From Diphasiastrum complanatum (taxonomy: Eukaryota > Streptophyta > Lycopodiopsida > Lycopodiales > Lycopodiaceae), in assembly GCA_029204225.1 (NCBI GenBank), contig CM055110.1, positions 48,212,921-48,276,920 on the forward strand: a stretch of DNA of 64,000 nt. The letters run 5' to 3'. The notes under the pieces were generated by a model. The model was not told the origin of the DNA and did no database searches. It saw nothing but the letters and a program-made list of their open reading frames with translations. Positions 53,444 through 64,000 of this stretch are shown piece by piece. The translations under genes were made by a program, and so were the position numbers. Numbering within the stretch: position 1 is the stretch's first letter; every line of letters starts with the position of its first letter.

Positions 53444-53450
53444 TTATATA
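53444..53450 (-). promoter_or_regulatory. TATA-like box for the helicase gene
   Basis: TATATAA on the minus strand about 1.5 kb upstream of the start codon. It precedes a CT-rich, GC-richer stretch (53415-53280) that resembles a plant 5' leader. The transcription start is not proven. Confidence 0.4.
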
Positions 53451-53949
53451 AAAATCTCACACATCCATCCGTATGGTCCAGTCCAGACTCCAATCTCATG
53501 CTAATGTTTCCGACCGTTTGTTCTTGAGGCTTTCTTTTTGCCATTGCACCGTCCGTCCTTCATGGTCCTAATGCCTCTCACAATGAAAGGGTGGGTTAAT
53601 AATAGCACACACAATGAATGTAGGATGTTGTGGAGAGAAAAGGAGTTTCGAGGTTTTTATTGGTCCACGTTTGCCCTAAAACGTCTTTGAAGGGCATTTG
53701 AAAATGAGTTGAAAGGAGGTGAAGTGAGAGAACACTCTCTTTCTAGAAGTTTTTAGAGAGAGAAAAGGGTATAAAATTTGGATGGCCAAAGAGAGAAATG
53801 GAATGGCAAGAAAGGAACACGACGAGAGAGTGAGAATTTTTCGTTTTTTTTCTGGTATGAGAGACTGTTCACTCTTGTGGAGAGAACGTGATTCTAGCAT
53901 TTTTGTTGGGCCACGTTTCCACTTGTCTATCCATTCACTCTCATTTCAA

Positions 53950-53982
53950 GGAACATTCTAGAAAGAACATTCTAGAGAGAAC
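53950..53982. promoter_or_regulatory. Heat-shock element cluster
   Basis: GAACATTCTAGAA (53951-53963) has the exact GAAnnTTCnnGAA form bound by heat-shock factors, and GAACATTCTAGAGAGAAC (53965-53982) repeats it with one weak block. It is about 500 bp upstream of the helicase TATA-like box. Confidence 0.55.
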
Positions 53983-54880
53983 ATGATTCATCGCTAGCAT
54001 TTTGCCATTTCCTGTCGTCATTGACCTGGAGCGCCTCATTCGCTGCCATTCAGCTTCATTAGCTATCGTCGTCGTCATGGAGCGCTTCATTCCTGCCATC
54101 TTTCGCTGCCATCTTGGAGCACTTCATTCGTAGTGGGCATGGATGCCATCTTCCTACCTGCTACTACGCCCACAATTGTTGAGGTGCTGGCGTTCTTGAG
54201 GTGTGTTTGCAAGTGCATCTTCTTGCTCACTGTTTCGAACTACTCATCATTGGAGAGACGTGGAAGCAGCATGCTGCAATTGGTTGTGATTGGTTTGCTA
54301 GCCATTCATGTAATGTGAGGTATGGTTGGTCTTCTTTTGGCAATGTTTCCTACTAGTCTTCCTCTAACATCATTGATAGATATTTGTTGGTCATCATTGG
54401 TCATCTTCTGATACTGTTATTTGACATTCATGATGTTTGACTGCTGGTGCTACTAAGTGTTGTTGTTGGTTTGCTTGTATTAGAATTATCCATTTCACAA
54501 GATCAAAGATTTTAGAGAGAGTGAAAGTATTTCAAGAAGTAGAGATAGTATTCAATCTGTAACTAGCAAGGTAAGATCAAAGCACTTAGTGCGCTATTAT
54601 TGTGAACCATTCTCGGGCACAAGATCGTTGTATTCACAACAACTTAATACATATTCTCTATTTTCTTAATGTGTGTTTTACACTGTCGAATGCTTTCTGA
54701 TAATTCATTTCTCTTACACTGATACTCGTTCCACGACTCATTTGGAATATTTAATCTCGAAGGAAACATGGATGTCATAAACGCTTAATAGTCTCGTCCA
54801 TTCATGGTCGTCATTGAATTTTCCTATTGTCGATCTAAGTAATAGTCTGAATCAACAGTTGGTAAAGATCCTGTTATAAT
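53983..54880. other. No gene recognised
   Basis: Contains repeated GGAGCGCTTCATTC-type words (54030-54130) and moderately GC-rich sequence on plus. It could be the LTR and leader of the copia element that follows at 54.9 kb, but the LTR ends were not found. Confidence 0.35.
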
Positions 54881-54884
54881 TTAT

Positions 54885-55523
54885 ATGTTGAGTTTGGGAG
54901 TACACAACTCCAAAGACACCACAACAAAATGGAGTGGCCAAGAGGAAGAATAGAACTTTATGAGAAAGTGCCAAAGCCATGAGATTAGGTGCTAATCTTC
55001 CAAAATCATTTTGGGATCAAGCTTTGTTGTGTGCTAACTTTCTATGCAATAGGTGGCCGAGTGCTATATTGGATGGAAGAACACCTTTGAGATGCTATTC
55101 AAAAGGAGGCCGAGTGTCAACTTTTTTAAAACTTTTGAATGTACTTGCTATGTCAATATAACTCTTGATGATAGGACAAAGGAGGATCCATATTTAAAAA
55201 AAGGTATATTTGTTGGATATAGTGAAGTGAGTAAAGCCTACAAGATTTACATTCCTACTAATAATAAGGTGATTGTTGGTAAAGATGTCATTTTTTATGA
55301 GGAAAATATTCCAAAGGTGTCTTCATGTAATGATGTTGTGGATGGATCTAATATTCTTGATGGTGATGACATGGATCCTACTTTAGATGGTGATGATGAA
55401 GGACCTTCATCAAGTCAAAATCCAAGGAGAACATCAAGGCAAAGGCAAACACCTTCAAGGCTCACATATAATGAGAAGAGTAAGCAAGTGGAAATGACTC
55501 ATTTTGCTTTTCACATCTTTTAA
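54885..55523 (+). pseudogene. Copia integrase C-terminal region, plus strand
   Basis: Integrase end and spacer before RT. Pieces in shifting frames: a stretch resembling the TPQQNGVAER motif (TPKTPQQNG near 54912-54930), LPKSFWDQALLCANFLCNR (54997-55053), then an open frame 55053-55523 with DPYLKKGIFVGYSEVSKAYK and an acidic, serine-rich tail. RT does not follow, so the element is truncated here. Confidence 0.75.
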
Positions 55524-55529
55524 TGAATC

Positions 55530-57600
55530 TCCTTGTGTAGATGATGCTATTTTGAGGAAAAAGTCTGGTTTGTAATAGTATTGGATACTCATTACTAACT
55601 TTTTCGAATCTTTGATATTTTATACGTTGTCTCCTGAAAACTTTTTAATCAAAATTATGAAAAAAAAATTAAAGAGGGGAAAGAAAATAATAGGAATAAG
55701 ACTTTCATGGGATCAACTAGTTGCATAGTTTTCTTTTGTGGAATCCAGTATGTGTGCAATGGTGAAACTATTAAGTGGGAATAGAGAAAATCTCTAGTGA
55801 TTGTTTTGAATAATTTGGAACTAGAGGAGTTTTGGAGGTTTTGTATTGTTAGATATTCATGATTATGGATAATGGCGGTGAAGATTAATTTAAGATTTTG
55901 TTGATTGGATCAAATGGAATAAAGTTAAATTTTAACCTTATGTCCAAAGATGTTTGTATTAGTCAGCCTAATCTTGGTTTGTACACTAAGATCTGAAGTA
56001 GGTTGACTGGATGAAGAATTTATGTTAAGTATGATGGTTGCAACTTGTGATGTTGAATTATTCACTTTAGAGATTTCCCAGATATGTTATTTACTCAAGA
56101 GAAGTAGAAATCTTCTATAACTGAGTCACAAGATTCTTAGTGTGATATGTGAATAACAAATGCGGATTTTGGAGGAATCTGCCAAATAATAACATATATG
56201 TTTATGTATTGGATCATAGTAAGATTTTCCTCATCTGTGCACGATTAATCTTGTTTGGATCCACTATATATTCCTGGTTACTAAGGTTATTTGGTGCACT
56301 TAACCTGGTCGGTGAATATAGACATATGATCAAGTATTGTGTTTGACAATTACTTGTAGAGGTAACAGATCTGTTCTGATAGATCTATTGGTTAACTTAA
56401 AAATGATTTGAATAAGGATTTAAATGTGGTGTTATACTAGTATAATTGAATTCTTCACCTAGACATTTAAAATTTCTAAATCATGGCAAATTAACTTGAG
56501 TAGTTGATTTACTTATGTGGAAGTTAATTGTTAAAATGGACAGTGTAAAGAGAATTCACTGGAAATTGTTTGTTTTGTGTGTATTGCTTGTAAGACACAT
56601 AATTTATGAGTCATTTGGATTCATCAGAAAATTATGTGCGTAGGATATACGACATTCTTGGGTGAATATTTTTCAGTTGAGGAATAAAAATGATTCATTA
56701 GTGATAGTATCCTAGAGAGCTCAATTGGATACCGAATCCTAATGGTTCCAAGAATGATAAACTAAATTTTTGGAATTCATCAAAACTTTGTAATCTCTAG
56801 ATGTTGTTCTAGGGGACTGTATAAAGTTTGTCGTTAAGACGGATGCTAAAATGATTTTTAATTACTAGGTTGATCGTAGAATTTGGAACTCATATTTGGT
56901 TGGAAGAATATTTTTGGAATCCAGTAATTTTCCTTGTGAAAAAGATTTCAGAATGTTTCTTATATTTCCTGAGTGGTATGTTGTGCATATACTCCAATAT
57001 CTTCCAATGATGAAGTATGGTTTTGGAATCCTGTAAGTACTTTAGTGCAGAGATTAATAATTGGTGAATTATTAGTACTTATTTGGTATTGAGATCAGAC
57101 TAAGAACTAATTTTCTGGGTAAACGTGAAAGTTTAAATGATTAATTTATTAGCTTTTGAACTTAATCTTCAGAATTGGTCGACTGCTCATCTAGTGTATC
57201 ATGTAAGTTTAGTTTATATGATGATGACAGTTACATATATTCAAGATTTTACCCATTTAGAGGACTTATTGCTCAATGTAACTTTGAAATCCGAAAGAGT
57301 ACTCAGAATTAGAGATAAACAGAGGTGGAATTGTTCTATCTCTGGGTGCTTGATTGGGGTTGGTTGGTCAAATTGAGCATAATGGAAAAGAGTTTAAAAA
57401 GTACAAATTGAATCTTCCCTAATTACTAGCTCTGAGGATAGAACCTGTTTAAGTGAGGAAGAATATAACGGCCATATTCAACTAAGGACATGGAATAGTC
57501 CTAATATGGTAAACCGACCCTCCAATGTTCAAGATTATTGGTCACGCCTAGATTTCATTCCATTGAACGATGTTTGATAATGAATCTCAGTTATCGTGGG
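55530..57600. other. No gene recognised
   Basis: Two kilobases of AT-rich DNA with short frames only. The 3' end near 57440-57500 contains GAATATAACGGCC and may be retroelement-derived, but no domain can be named. Confidence 0.35.
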
Positions 57601-57616
57601 CATCGGCAGTGGAGGG

Positions 57617-57640
57617 GAGAGAGAGAGAGAGAGAGAGAGA
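57617..57640 (+). repeat. (GA)n microsatellite
   Basis: A short GA repeat run. Confidence 0.9.
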
Positions 57641-57924
57641 GTTTTCTTGTCAAAGTTACAAATTGTTTGCTTTTTCAAGCTTGTTTGGTGGTATCTCAGC
57701 TATGGGAGGCATGGGCAGTGGGTATTGTTTTTGCTAATTTTTTTGGTACCTTTCTTCATTTTTTTTTAACAGGGGGGCATGTATGTGCCAAATACCCCCT
57801 AAAAACTAATTCCGCGGGGTGGGGGGATAGGGGGAGGAAAATCATTTTTAATCGATTTTGGGCATGTGGGAGCAAGCGGAGAGGGGCTGGTGTTTTTTTT
57901 TTTTTTAAATGTGACCTGGTGGAC

Positions 57925-57981
57925 GCATATTGCGCCCAACGTTTGGACGCGCGTCCCGTCCGGACGCATTCATCTTTATTA

Positions 57982-58020
<39 letters not shown>
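57925..58020 (+). repeat. GGACGCG fragment plus (AT)n
   Basis: GGACGCATATTGCGCCC, GGACGCGCGTCC and GTCCGGACGC words (57930-57970) followed by about 37 bp of (TA)n. Probably a truncated member of the GGACGCG elements at 15648 and 43216, again next to an (AT)n tract. Confidence 0.5.
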
Positions 58021-58023
<3 letters not shown>

Positions 58024-58024
58024 A

Positions 58025-58940
58025 TGAATTGCAATTTTAGAATCGTTGCTACTATGGTGTGCAATTAAAAAAACATTGTAAAAAATATTAGCAACTAAGC
58101 TTGGCAACTCTCTATCTTATGAAAACAGCTTATGCAGTAACCTCTCCCCAACTGGTGTGTTGGAGCCATGAAATCATATGTTTGTTTTTAACAAAGAGAT
58201 TGGTGACCTAGCAGAATTTGTGAAAAAAAATATGTCCACAATTGCAACCTTTCACACGAAAGTCTGAGTAGCTTGCACAACCTTCCATGTGGAAGGCTGT
58301 GCAAATTTTAAAATAAAACCCTCAACTCGAGTTTCACGATGGGGAAGGGCCCTTTTGCTTGCGGAAGGGCCTAGGAGGGCTATCCCCCCTTATATGCACT
58401 CTTTTATTCAATATGGTAGTTGTCGGATATTTTGACGCATGTCTTCAATATGGTAGTTGATACATCCTCAATTCTCTCTCAACGCTTTGCACAAATTTAT
58501 CTACAGAAAAAAGTTGCACTTCAAGTTATCGCACTAGAGAATGGCACAATGATTCTCAAGGAGATCCATTTACCAATAGCATGGTGGAGCCCGTCATGAC
58601 AATGTGCTTGTTCGGCCAAGGGCAACAAGTCAAGAATTGGACAGGTTTATGATGGCATGGGGATGTCAAGTCACCAAGAAGGTAGGTATTGTGGAAGACA
58701 ATGACAAAAGGCCAAGAGTTGAATAGATTATGCGTCAAGCCTTGGAATGGCTTCTACACACCTTTGCATGCAACAGCTTATATGGTTCATCCAAACTCTC
58801 AAAAGAAGAGACATTAGGTAAATCGGTACATGAAAATCAGATTGGAAATGTGAAATGTCAGCTTTTGTTCACAAGAGGAAAAAGAGGGTGACAAGTTGGA
58901 AACAATTTCAAGAATGGTAAGAAGACGAGAAGCAGCATAG
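58025..58940. other. No gene recognised
   Basis: Short unassignable frames; likely degraded copia sequence ahead of the RT fragment at 58.95 kb. Confidence 0.35.
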
Positions 58941-58974
58941 AAATTTCCAAGTTCTCAATTGACTGTTTAGTTTC

Positions 58975-59080
58975 ATATGTCAATTCAAATATGCTACATC
59001 CATCCTAGATAGATTTGGAATGAAGAATTGTAAAGGCATTGAGACTCCAATGGAGCAAAATGTAAAAGCATCTCAAGCTG
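58975..59080 (+). pseudogene. Copia RT C-terminal fragment
   Basis: The plus strand reads FKYATSILDRFGMKNCKGIE followed by TPMEQN, the conserved end of copia reverse transcriptase. Stops flank it on both sides. Confidence 0.65.
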
Positions 59081-59910
59081 ATCTCAGATAAGCATTTTGG
59101 ATAGCACTTTTGAGATCTGACCACTTCTTGAAGATCTATCTGATCTGGGTTTTTATCACCTTCAGTTGTAGGAGATTTTACTTTCACAGGATCACAACTG
59201 CTGCCAGAGAGGGTTTTTGATTAAACATGAAGCAGACAATGTTATCGTCTATATTGATTGGCTAATTACTTGCTTACAATAAAGAGAATGAAGCCAAATC
59301 ATGGGCAGGTACCTATGGTTAGGACTCTCTTTTAATCCTTAGGAACCTTTGCCAGCGTACACAGACTGAAGATAGAGACGGGAACACGAGAAGTCGGAGC
59401 GACTCCCCAAGGGACACCAGAATCTGTGAGAAGTGCAGCATGCAATAGGTCAAAGGTAAGTGGCACTGCTTGAGGTTTTGTCCTATCTACTATGAGATTA
59501 GAGGACATGGTGACAGCTTGTTCAGGCACAATCCCTCATGTTTTTGGGATTTCTTTATTTCAAGGACTTGAAGTATGTCGCTTTATTCATTCGAGAAGTG
59601 GCAAACCTTGGAGAAGCCATACATATGTGTAGGAGACTGTACAGACATCCCATAGGGGTTTCCCCTCTGTGGACACAAAATTACTCTATTCTGCTCTATT
59701 CTATCAGAGAAGAGAAAGGGACTTAGTATTCTGCACCATCTGTGCAAGAACTTGTAAAGTACACTGAAACTGAAGCAGACCCTGATAATTCCACAGGAAC
59801 TATTAACATATACTACCCTGATAATTCCACAGGCAATACTGACATGTACTTTAGCATAAATGTGAAGAACAAGCAGGATCCTTGGGGGCCAAGAAGGCAC
59901 AGTAAAGAGA
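59081..59910. other. 3' flank of the starch-synthase-like gene; no gene
   Basis: Includes its 3' untranslated region of unknown length. GATAATTCCACAGG is duplicated at about 59783 and 59820. Open frames at 59332-59529 (-) and 59538-59726 (+) are unrecognised. Confidence 0.4.
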
Positions 59911-62900
59911 CTAGAGTGCTTGAATCGATCGATATGCTTCTAAGTAGCTCTCCACACATCCAGTATCCCATGAAAAATTGGTCCTCATTCCATTGGCAAT
60001 CAAATATTTCCAGCCAACTGGGTCTTTTTCCTGCTAAAAAGCAAACGCAAGTGCCAGTTAGCAGGTTTGTCAAAAACTATGCATGTAGTCTGCAAAGATA
60101 ACTAGCAGGCCGATTCAACTGCAGTTGCAACTAGTTCACAAAAGATCAATGGTGGAACCTTAAGGTTGTTAGAATGGTCGAGTAAAGTGAAGTGGAGAGC
60201 AAAACAGGTAAGTGCTTCCTGAGCTCAGAAAAGGCATTTCGTAAAGTAAGGAAATGATTTGGCAACTCCCTCCCTCATATATTTTTTCTTCAGAATGTAC
60301 TGCTCATAAATCACAAAAACAGTATCTCAATGTACTAGATAAAGCAACGATGACAACAAGAGGCTTGACACAGATATACGCATCACTACCATCTTGTCAA
60401 GAGCACGTGACAATGCTGCAGTTACATCCAAAACCTTTTGTGAGACGAAAGTATATCCCGTTCTTTCTGACATTCTGCTGCTCTGATCCTCTGCATCAAT
60501 AACACTGGCATGTTCTGCTGATAAGGATATGGAATGACTTTCTGAATATTGTGTATTAGCACTCTCCACATTCGAGAATTATGAATTTGTGACAAGCATA
60601 CTCACCAGCCTGAAAGTCCATAGACACTCCTTGCCACAGGAATTGTGCCATACTTCATGGCAATTAGCTGCAATTTGTCCAACATATTTTGCTTTTGAAG
60701 CAATTAACAATAAAAAGAAGAGGATCTTAACAAAATGCTTCAATTTCAATCATTAATTGCTGTGTCATTGAGATCTGGTTCTGAAAATTTTCCTGGGCAA
60801 GATCCAGTAGAGACCATATACCGGAGTTTGATAGGTTGGCTCTGAAAAAGTAAGACAAATTAGTATGTCTGAAGCTGCCACAACCAGGTGTATTAGTGCT
60901 TCATCATAATTAGTGACAAGTTGGGATTTCATGTCCTGCAAAATAAACAGAAGTTCAAACTTGAATTGCATGCCTAATAAGCACAATTTTAAACTTGACT
61001 TTGAAAGAGAGTTTCATAGCATTTTTGCAACAGCAAAATCCAGAGCAGTACCATCCTTCAAAAGGAGACACAGACTCTCATAGTAACTTTCAGCAGATAA
61101 AAGATACAGAACAAAACTGAACAGGAAAGCAGGTTGCAACATCCAATATGAAACGAATATAATCCAATGCTTGTCAGCATCACAAAATTAAAGAGGTATT
61201 CAGTTTTCTCTTGAGAAATTTTTTGTAAGTGGCAGCGTTTCCTATTTCTCAGAAAGAACTTTTGCTATGGCCAATTACGAGTCCAAACTAAGCATTTAAA
61301 CATCGTTTCTTGATTGAAAAGTAGTGTCAGACTACTTCACAGCAGCTTGACGTGGAAGCTTCGGAGTCTGGACACATCAATATTTGGCATCATTGTTCAG
61401 CGTGATTATAACTATGAATGACCATGTGTTCACCTTTTTAACACACAAGAGTTGATGAATTATGCTTTCTTCACTTCAACTTATTGCAAGGTTAATTTAT
61501 TTGCAGTATGTAAGCAACTGGTGAATTCAACCCTGATGTTATCGATCTTGAGGTGGTAATCATTGAAGATATAAAGAAATACCTCAGGTAGAGGCTTCAC
61601 AACTTAAGAGACATTTGAAATTGAACTAGAGAAAGCAGTTACGTAGAGCATGGGATTATTTATGCTTGACTTGGAGCTTTTTGAACAAAATGTGGATTTC
61701 ACTCATGAGAACATCTTATCTAGAGATTTTTTAGCAGGGTACTATCTTCAAAAAATTGGCCAAATAGCAAAGATAGGTTTTGATTTCTCCCATCCAAAAA
61801 TCAGAAAACCTAGAGTCTTGAGAAAGGTCTCCAAATTCTAAGAAGCAACCGTAACAATGATTTCTATATTTACTGATGACAAACAAACAAACTGCAAAAG
61901 ATGTATGTATAGAAAAAACTCTATGCAAACCTTTAGCAGGAACTTGATTGAATCAGAATCATCATATACACAAAATCTGATACCCTTCCACATCCACTAA
62001 ATACAAATTTTCTAAATTACCAGAAATTACACAAGCGAGAATTCAAAAACAATCATTCGTAGCTTTAAATTTGGGAGTGCAAGGCTATTAAGTCTTCAAT
62101 TCATTCAAAATGCCAGAAAGGCCAGTTCTCACAAAGCCTGCGCTCTGGAACAAACTTATCAGACCTTTCCACACCTGCCAGGGTTCCTGTGCAACATCAA
62201 AGTAATACCTTCTGAGAAGGTTCTATGGTCTCCAGGAGGGTCTGTATACGAGGATTTTTGCTTCCTCCTGCAAAAACAAACTGTGTGCACCCAAGCAGCA
62301 AAATTCACATTTTAAAATTTGCAATAGCTCCAGCTTTACTGCCAGACATATCTGGATAAGTCAACAAATGAAAATTCCGTCAAAAGGGTGGATGTTTATT
62401 GCTCATTTGTTGCTAGAAACTTGAATAATCACCTGAGCTTGCTGACTTGATTTTAAATTTAGGATATCCTCCAGTATATTAAGTTCTGAGTCTGATAAAT
62501 CAGCTGCGATACATCCAACCTGTAGATAGTTTCACAGGAAAAAGGTCTACTAATCAAAAGTACAAAATTGAAAGTAAATATATTCTCTGAAATGAGATAT
62601 CAGCACTGGAAAATTGATTTACGATACATCCACCCAAAAAAAATCACAGAGGTGGCACCAACTGATTTTTGCATAACCATGGACTAAATGGTATGTAGCT
62701 AAAAATCTTTTCTCGACAAGATGGTTATGCGACTAATTCTCAGCAAAGAACAAATCACTTTGCAAATATCTTAAGGTTCAACAGAGGTAGCATGCCATCA
62801 CTTACCAAAGGTATAGAAAGATTAAGACTAGAAAATCCTAGCCTCTTCAGCAGTTCTTCCTTACATTTTCTTTTTCCAGAAAAGTCCTCGATGCCATATG

Positions 62901-63201
62901 TACAAGGAAGATATCGATCTTTCTGTGGGTCCCATTTTGACTCGTCCAAACCATTTAATATCCCAACAAACTTATTTCTGCAGTCGGTGCATGACATTAG
63001 TGTTACATTTAATTTGACAGCTGGAAAGATAGAGTGGATGTAAAAAGTGAATGCATAATACACAGAAAAAGGCAGGAAAATTTGGTATCACTTGTGAATT
63101 TGAAATGTTGACTCGAGTCCTTGACCAAGCTCCTTAGTCAGCAGATCATGCGCATATGTTGGTGAGACAGTAGTCACTTTGTTAGAGTAGACTATTCCAC
63201 C
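59911..63201 (-). CDS. SS5: Non-canonical starch synthase-like protein (SS5-like), 3' part
   Basis: Starch synthases (GT5) extend glucans from ADP-glucose in plastids; the SS5 subgroup promotes granule initiation and is considered non-catalytic. Eight minus-strand exons: 63201-63092, 62977-62806, 62519-62433, 62280-62209, 60935-60822, 60667-60606, 60561-60390, 60030-59911; phases agree throughout. Sequence: GGIVYSNKVTTVSPTYAHDL, FVGILNGLDESKWDP, VGCIAADLSD, QFVFAGGSKNPRIQ, YDEALIHLVVAASD, EPTYQTP|LIAMKYGTIPVARS and the end NFSWDTGCVESYLEAYRS. Three conserved sites differ from active enzymes: the TRLxxQKG loop reads AADLSDSE, EPCGLTQ reads EPTYQTP, and KTGGL reads SVYGL. N-terminal exons are outside or unrecognised. 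The acceptor at 60561 is the least certain. Confidence 0.85.
60936..62208 (-). other. Intron of the SS5-like gene (about 1.27 kb)
   Basis: Lies between phase-0 exons ending at 62209 and starting at 60935. AT-rich; no element recognised. Confidence 0.7.
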
Positions 63202-64000
63202 CTAGAGGAACATGAAAAAATAAGTATTAATTTAAATAGTTTCAACTTTCCACTCACCCCCATAATACAAAGCATCTCATAGTTTACACTCACTAATGAG
63301 AGACGAAGTTATGATGGCACAGAATAATTCATTGTGATGTGTATAAAAAGTGGTCACAACTTAGACAGCCAAAAGGCAGATGGACTCTCAAGTAAAAGGC
63401 TTCTCTTATTTTCAGAAATGCTAAAAACTCGAGCGTCTAACAATCGAGGACACGTATATAAGTTGGGCACTTACAGGAGGAAAGTAATCTGGGCATTGCT
63501 ACGTAGTGTTCTCAATATCTTTGTTCACAGCATGAACCTTTATTTAATGCTTAAACTATTGGTAGGACTAAGAGATTAGACGCAATACTTCAACAAAACA
63601 GGAATTTAGCATCTAGAACACAAAAATAACACCTGCAGGTGGCATCAGCATGCATTGTTTTGGATGGCCATTCTCATCTGCCATATCTAGTATGAAACAA
63701 GGAGCCACAAGAAATTATGGAGGGGCTTGTAATGATACTGTTCAGTATGCACACAGCATCAGAATTCAGATATAATTTTTGGTTGAACCATATGTTTAAT
63801 TCCAGCATTCTATGTAGGCATTCTATAAGAGTGGATTTGCTGAAATGAAGTGGCTGGCTGAGGGCTGTAAGGGGCAGGACAAGGGAAAAGCTTTCAATAT
63901 CAGTTCTGGAGAAGTTTTGGCTTTTAGTTCAAAAACAAATTTAGAAGCATCATCTTACTATTATTCATTTGTGATCAGCATGTTCACATTTCCTTTCAGT
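63202..64000 (-). other. Upstream part of the SS5-like gene, exons not resolved
   Basis: Probably intron. A 24-nt candidate micro-exon (about 63507-63484, minus, flanked by AG and GTAAGT, phase 0) could precede the 63201 exon, but its translation is not recognisable as starch synthase. Confidence 0.35.

Noticed and set aside
59332-59529. Minus-strand frame of 65 codons
   Set aside because: No recognisable domain; it lies downstream of the starch-synthase stop and is within chance length.
63630-63690. Possible extra exon of the SS5-like gene on minus (ending CMLMPPAG before a GT)
   Set aside because: Its end phase does not fit the next exon and the peptide does not resemble starch synthase.

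Overview
This is nuclear DNA of a land plant. Three intron-rich host genes of typical plant type can be read: a SPIRRIG-class PH-BEACH-WD40 protein, a DDX6/DHH1-type DEAD-box helicase (Arabidopsis RH6/RH8/RH12 group) and a non-canonical starch synthase resembling SS5. They lie in transposon-rich DNA with Ty3/gypsy and Ty1/copia remains, long (TC)n and (AT)n tracts and many small inverted-repeat elements. Long, element-filled introns suggest a large genome. The clade cannot be fixed from the window; a non-flowering land plant is only a guess.

Layout. 1-8.7 kb: a decayed plus-strand gypsy element, interrupted at its polypurine tract by a younger minus-strand gypsy element (1363-7734) with two 465-bp LTRs. 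8.7-10.7 kb: a cluster of non-LTR retroelement pieces that share a hairpin-plus-(TC)n 3' end. 11.5-26.5 kb: SPIRRIG-like gene on plus, 14 visible coding exons whose lengths close in one frame (about 3,496 residues); its first exons must lie left of the window or beyond the retroelement block. 26.5-37.6 kb: gene-free spacer with decayed copia pieces in both orientations. 37.66-51.9 kb: DHH1-like gene on minus, nine coding exons giving exactly 469 codons plus stop, with a 7-kb and a 3.9-kb intron full of satellites and small transposons; a TATA-like box near 53.45 kb and a heat-shock element near 53.96 kb lie upstream. 54-59 kb: copia remains and unrecognised DNA. 59.9 kb to the right edge: 3' half of the starch-synthase-like gene on minus.

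Most unusual signal: several small elements share 8-bp target duplications or the same framework (CATAG ends, a GGGCAATATGGGTA-type internal inverted motif), yet each copy carries its own array of short palindromes built around a CG-rich core (GGTACCGCGGATCC, GAAACGCGTTTC, GAATCGCGATTC, and in related-looking elements GGACGCGTCC and GGAACCGTTCC). They look like hAT-type non-autonomous elements with fast-changing subterminal repeats.

The SPIRRIG-like and DHH1-like genes are convergent neighbours. Both families are tied in the literature to mRNA decay bodies (P-bodies), so the neighbourhood may be meaningful or chance.
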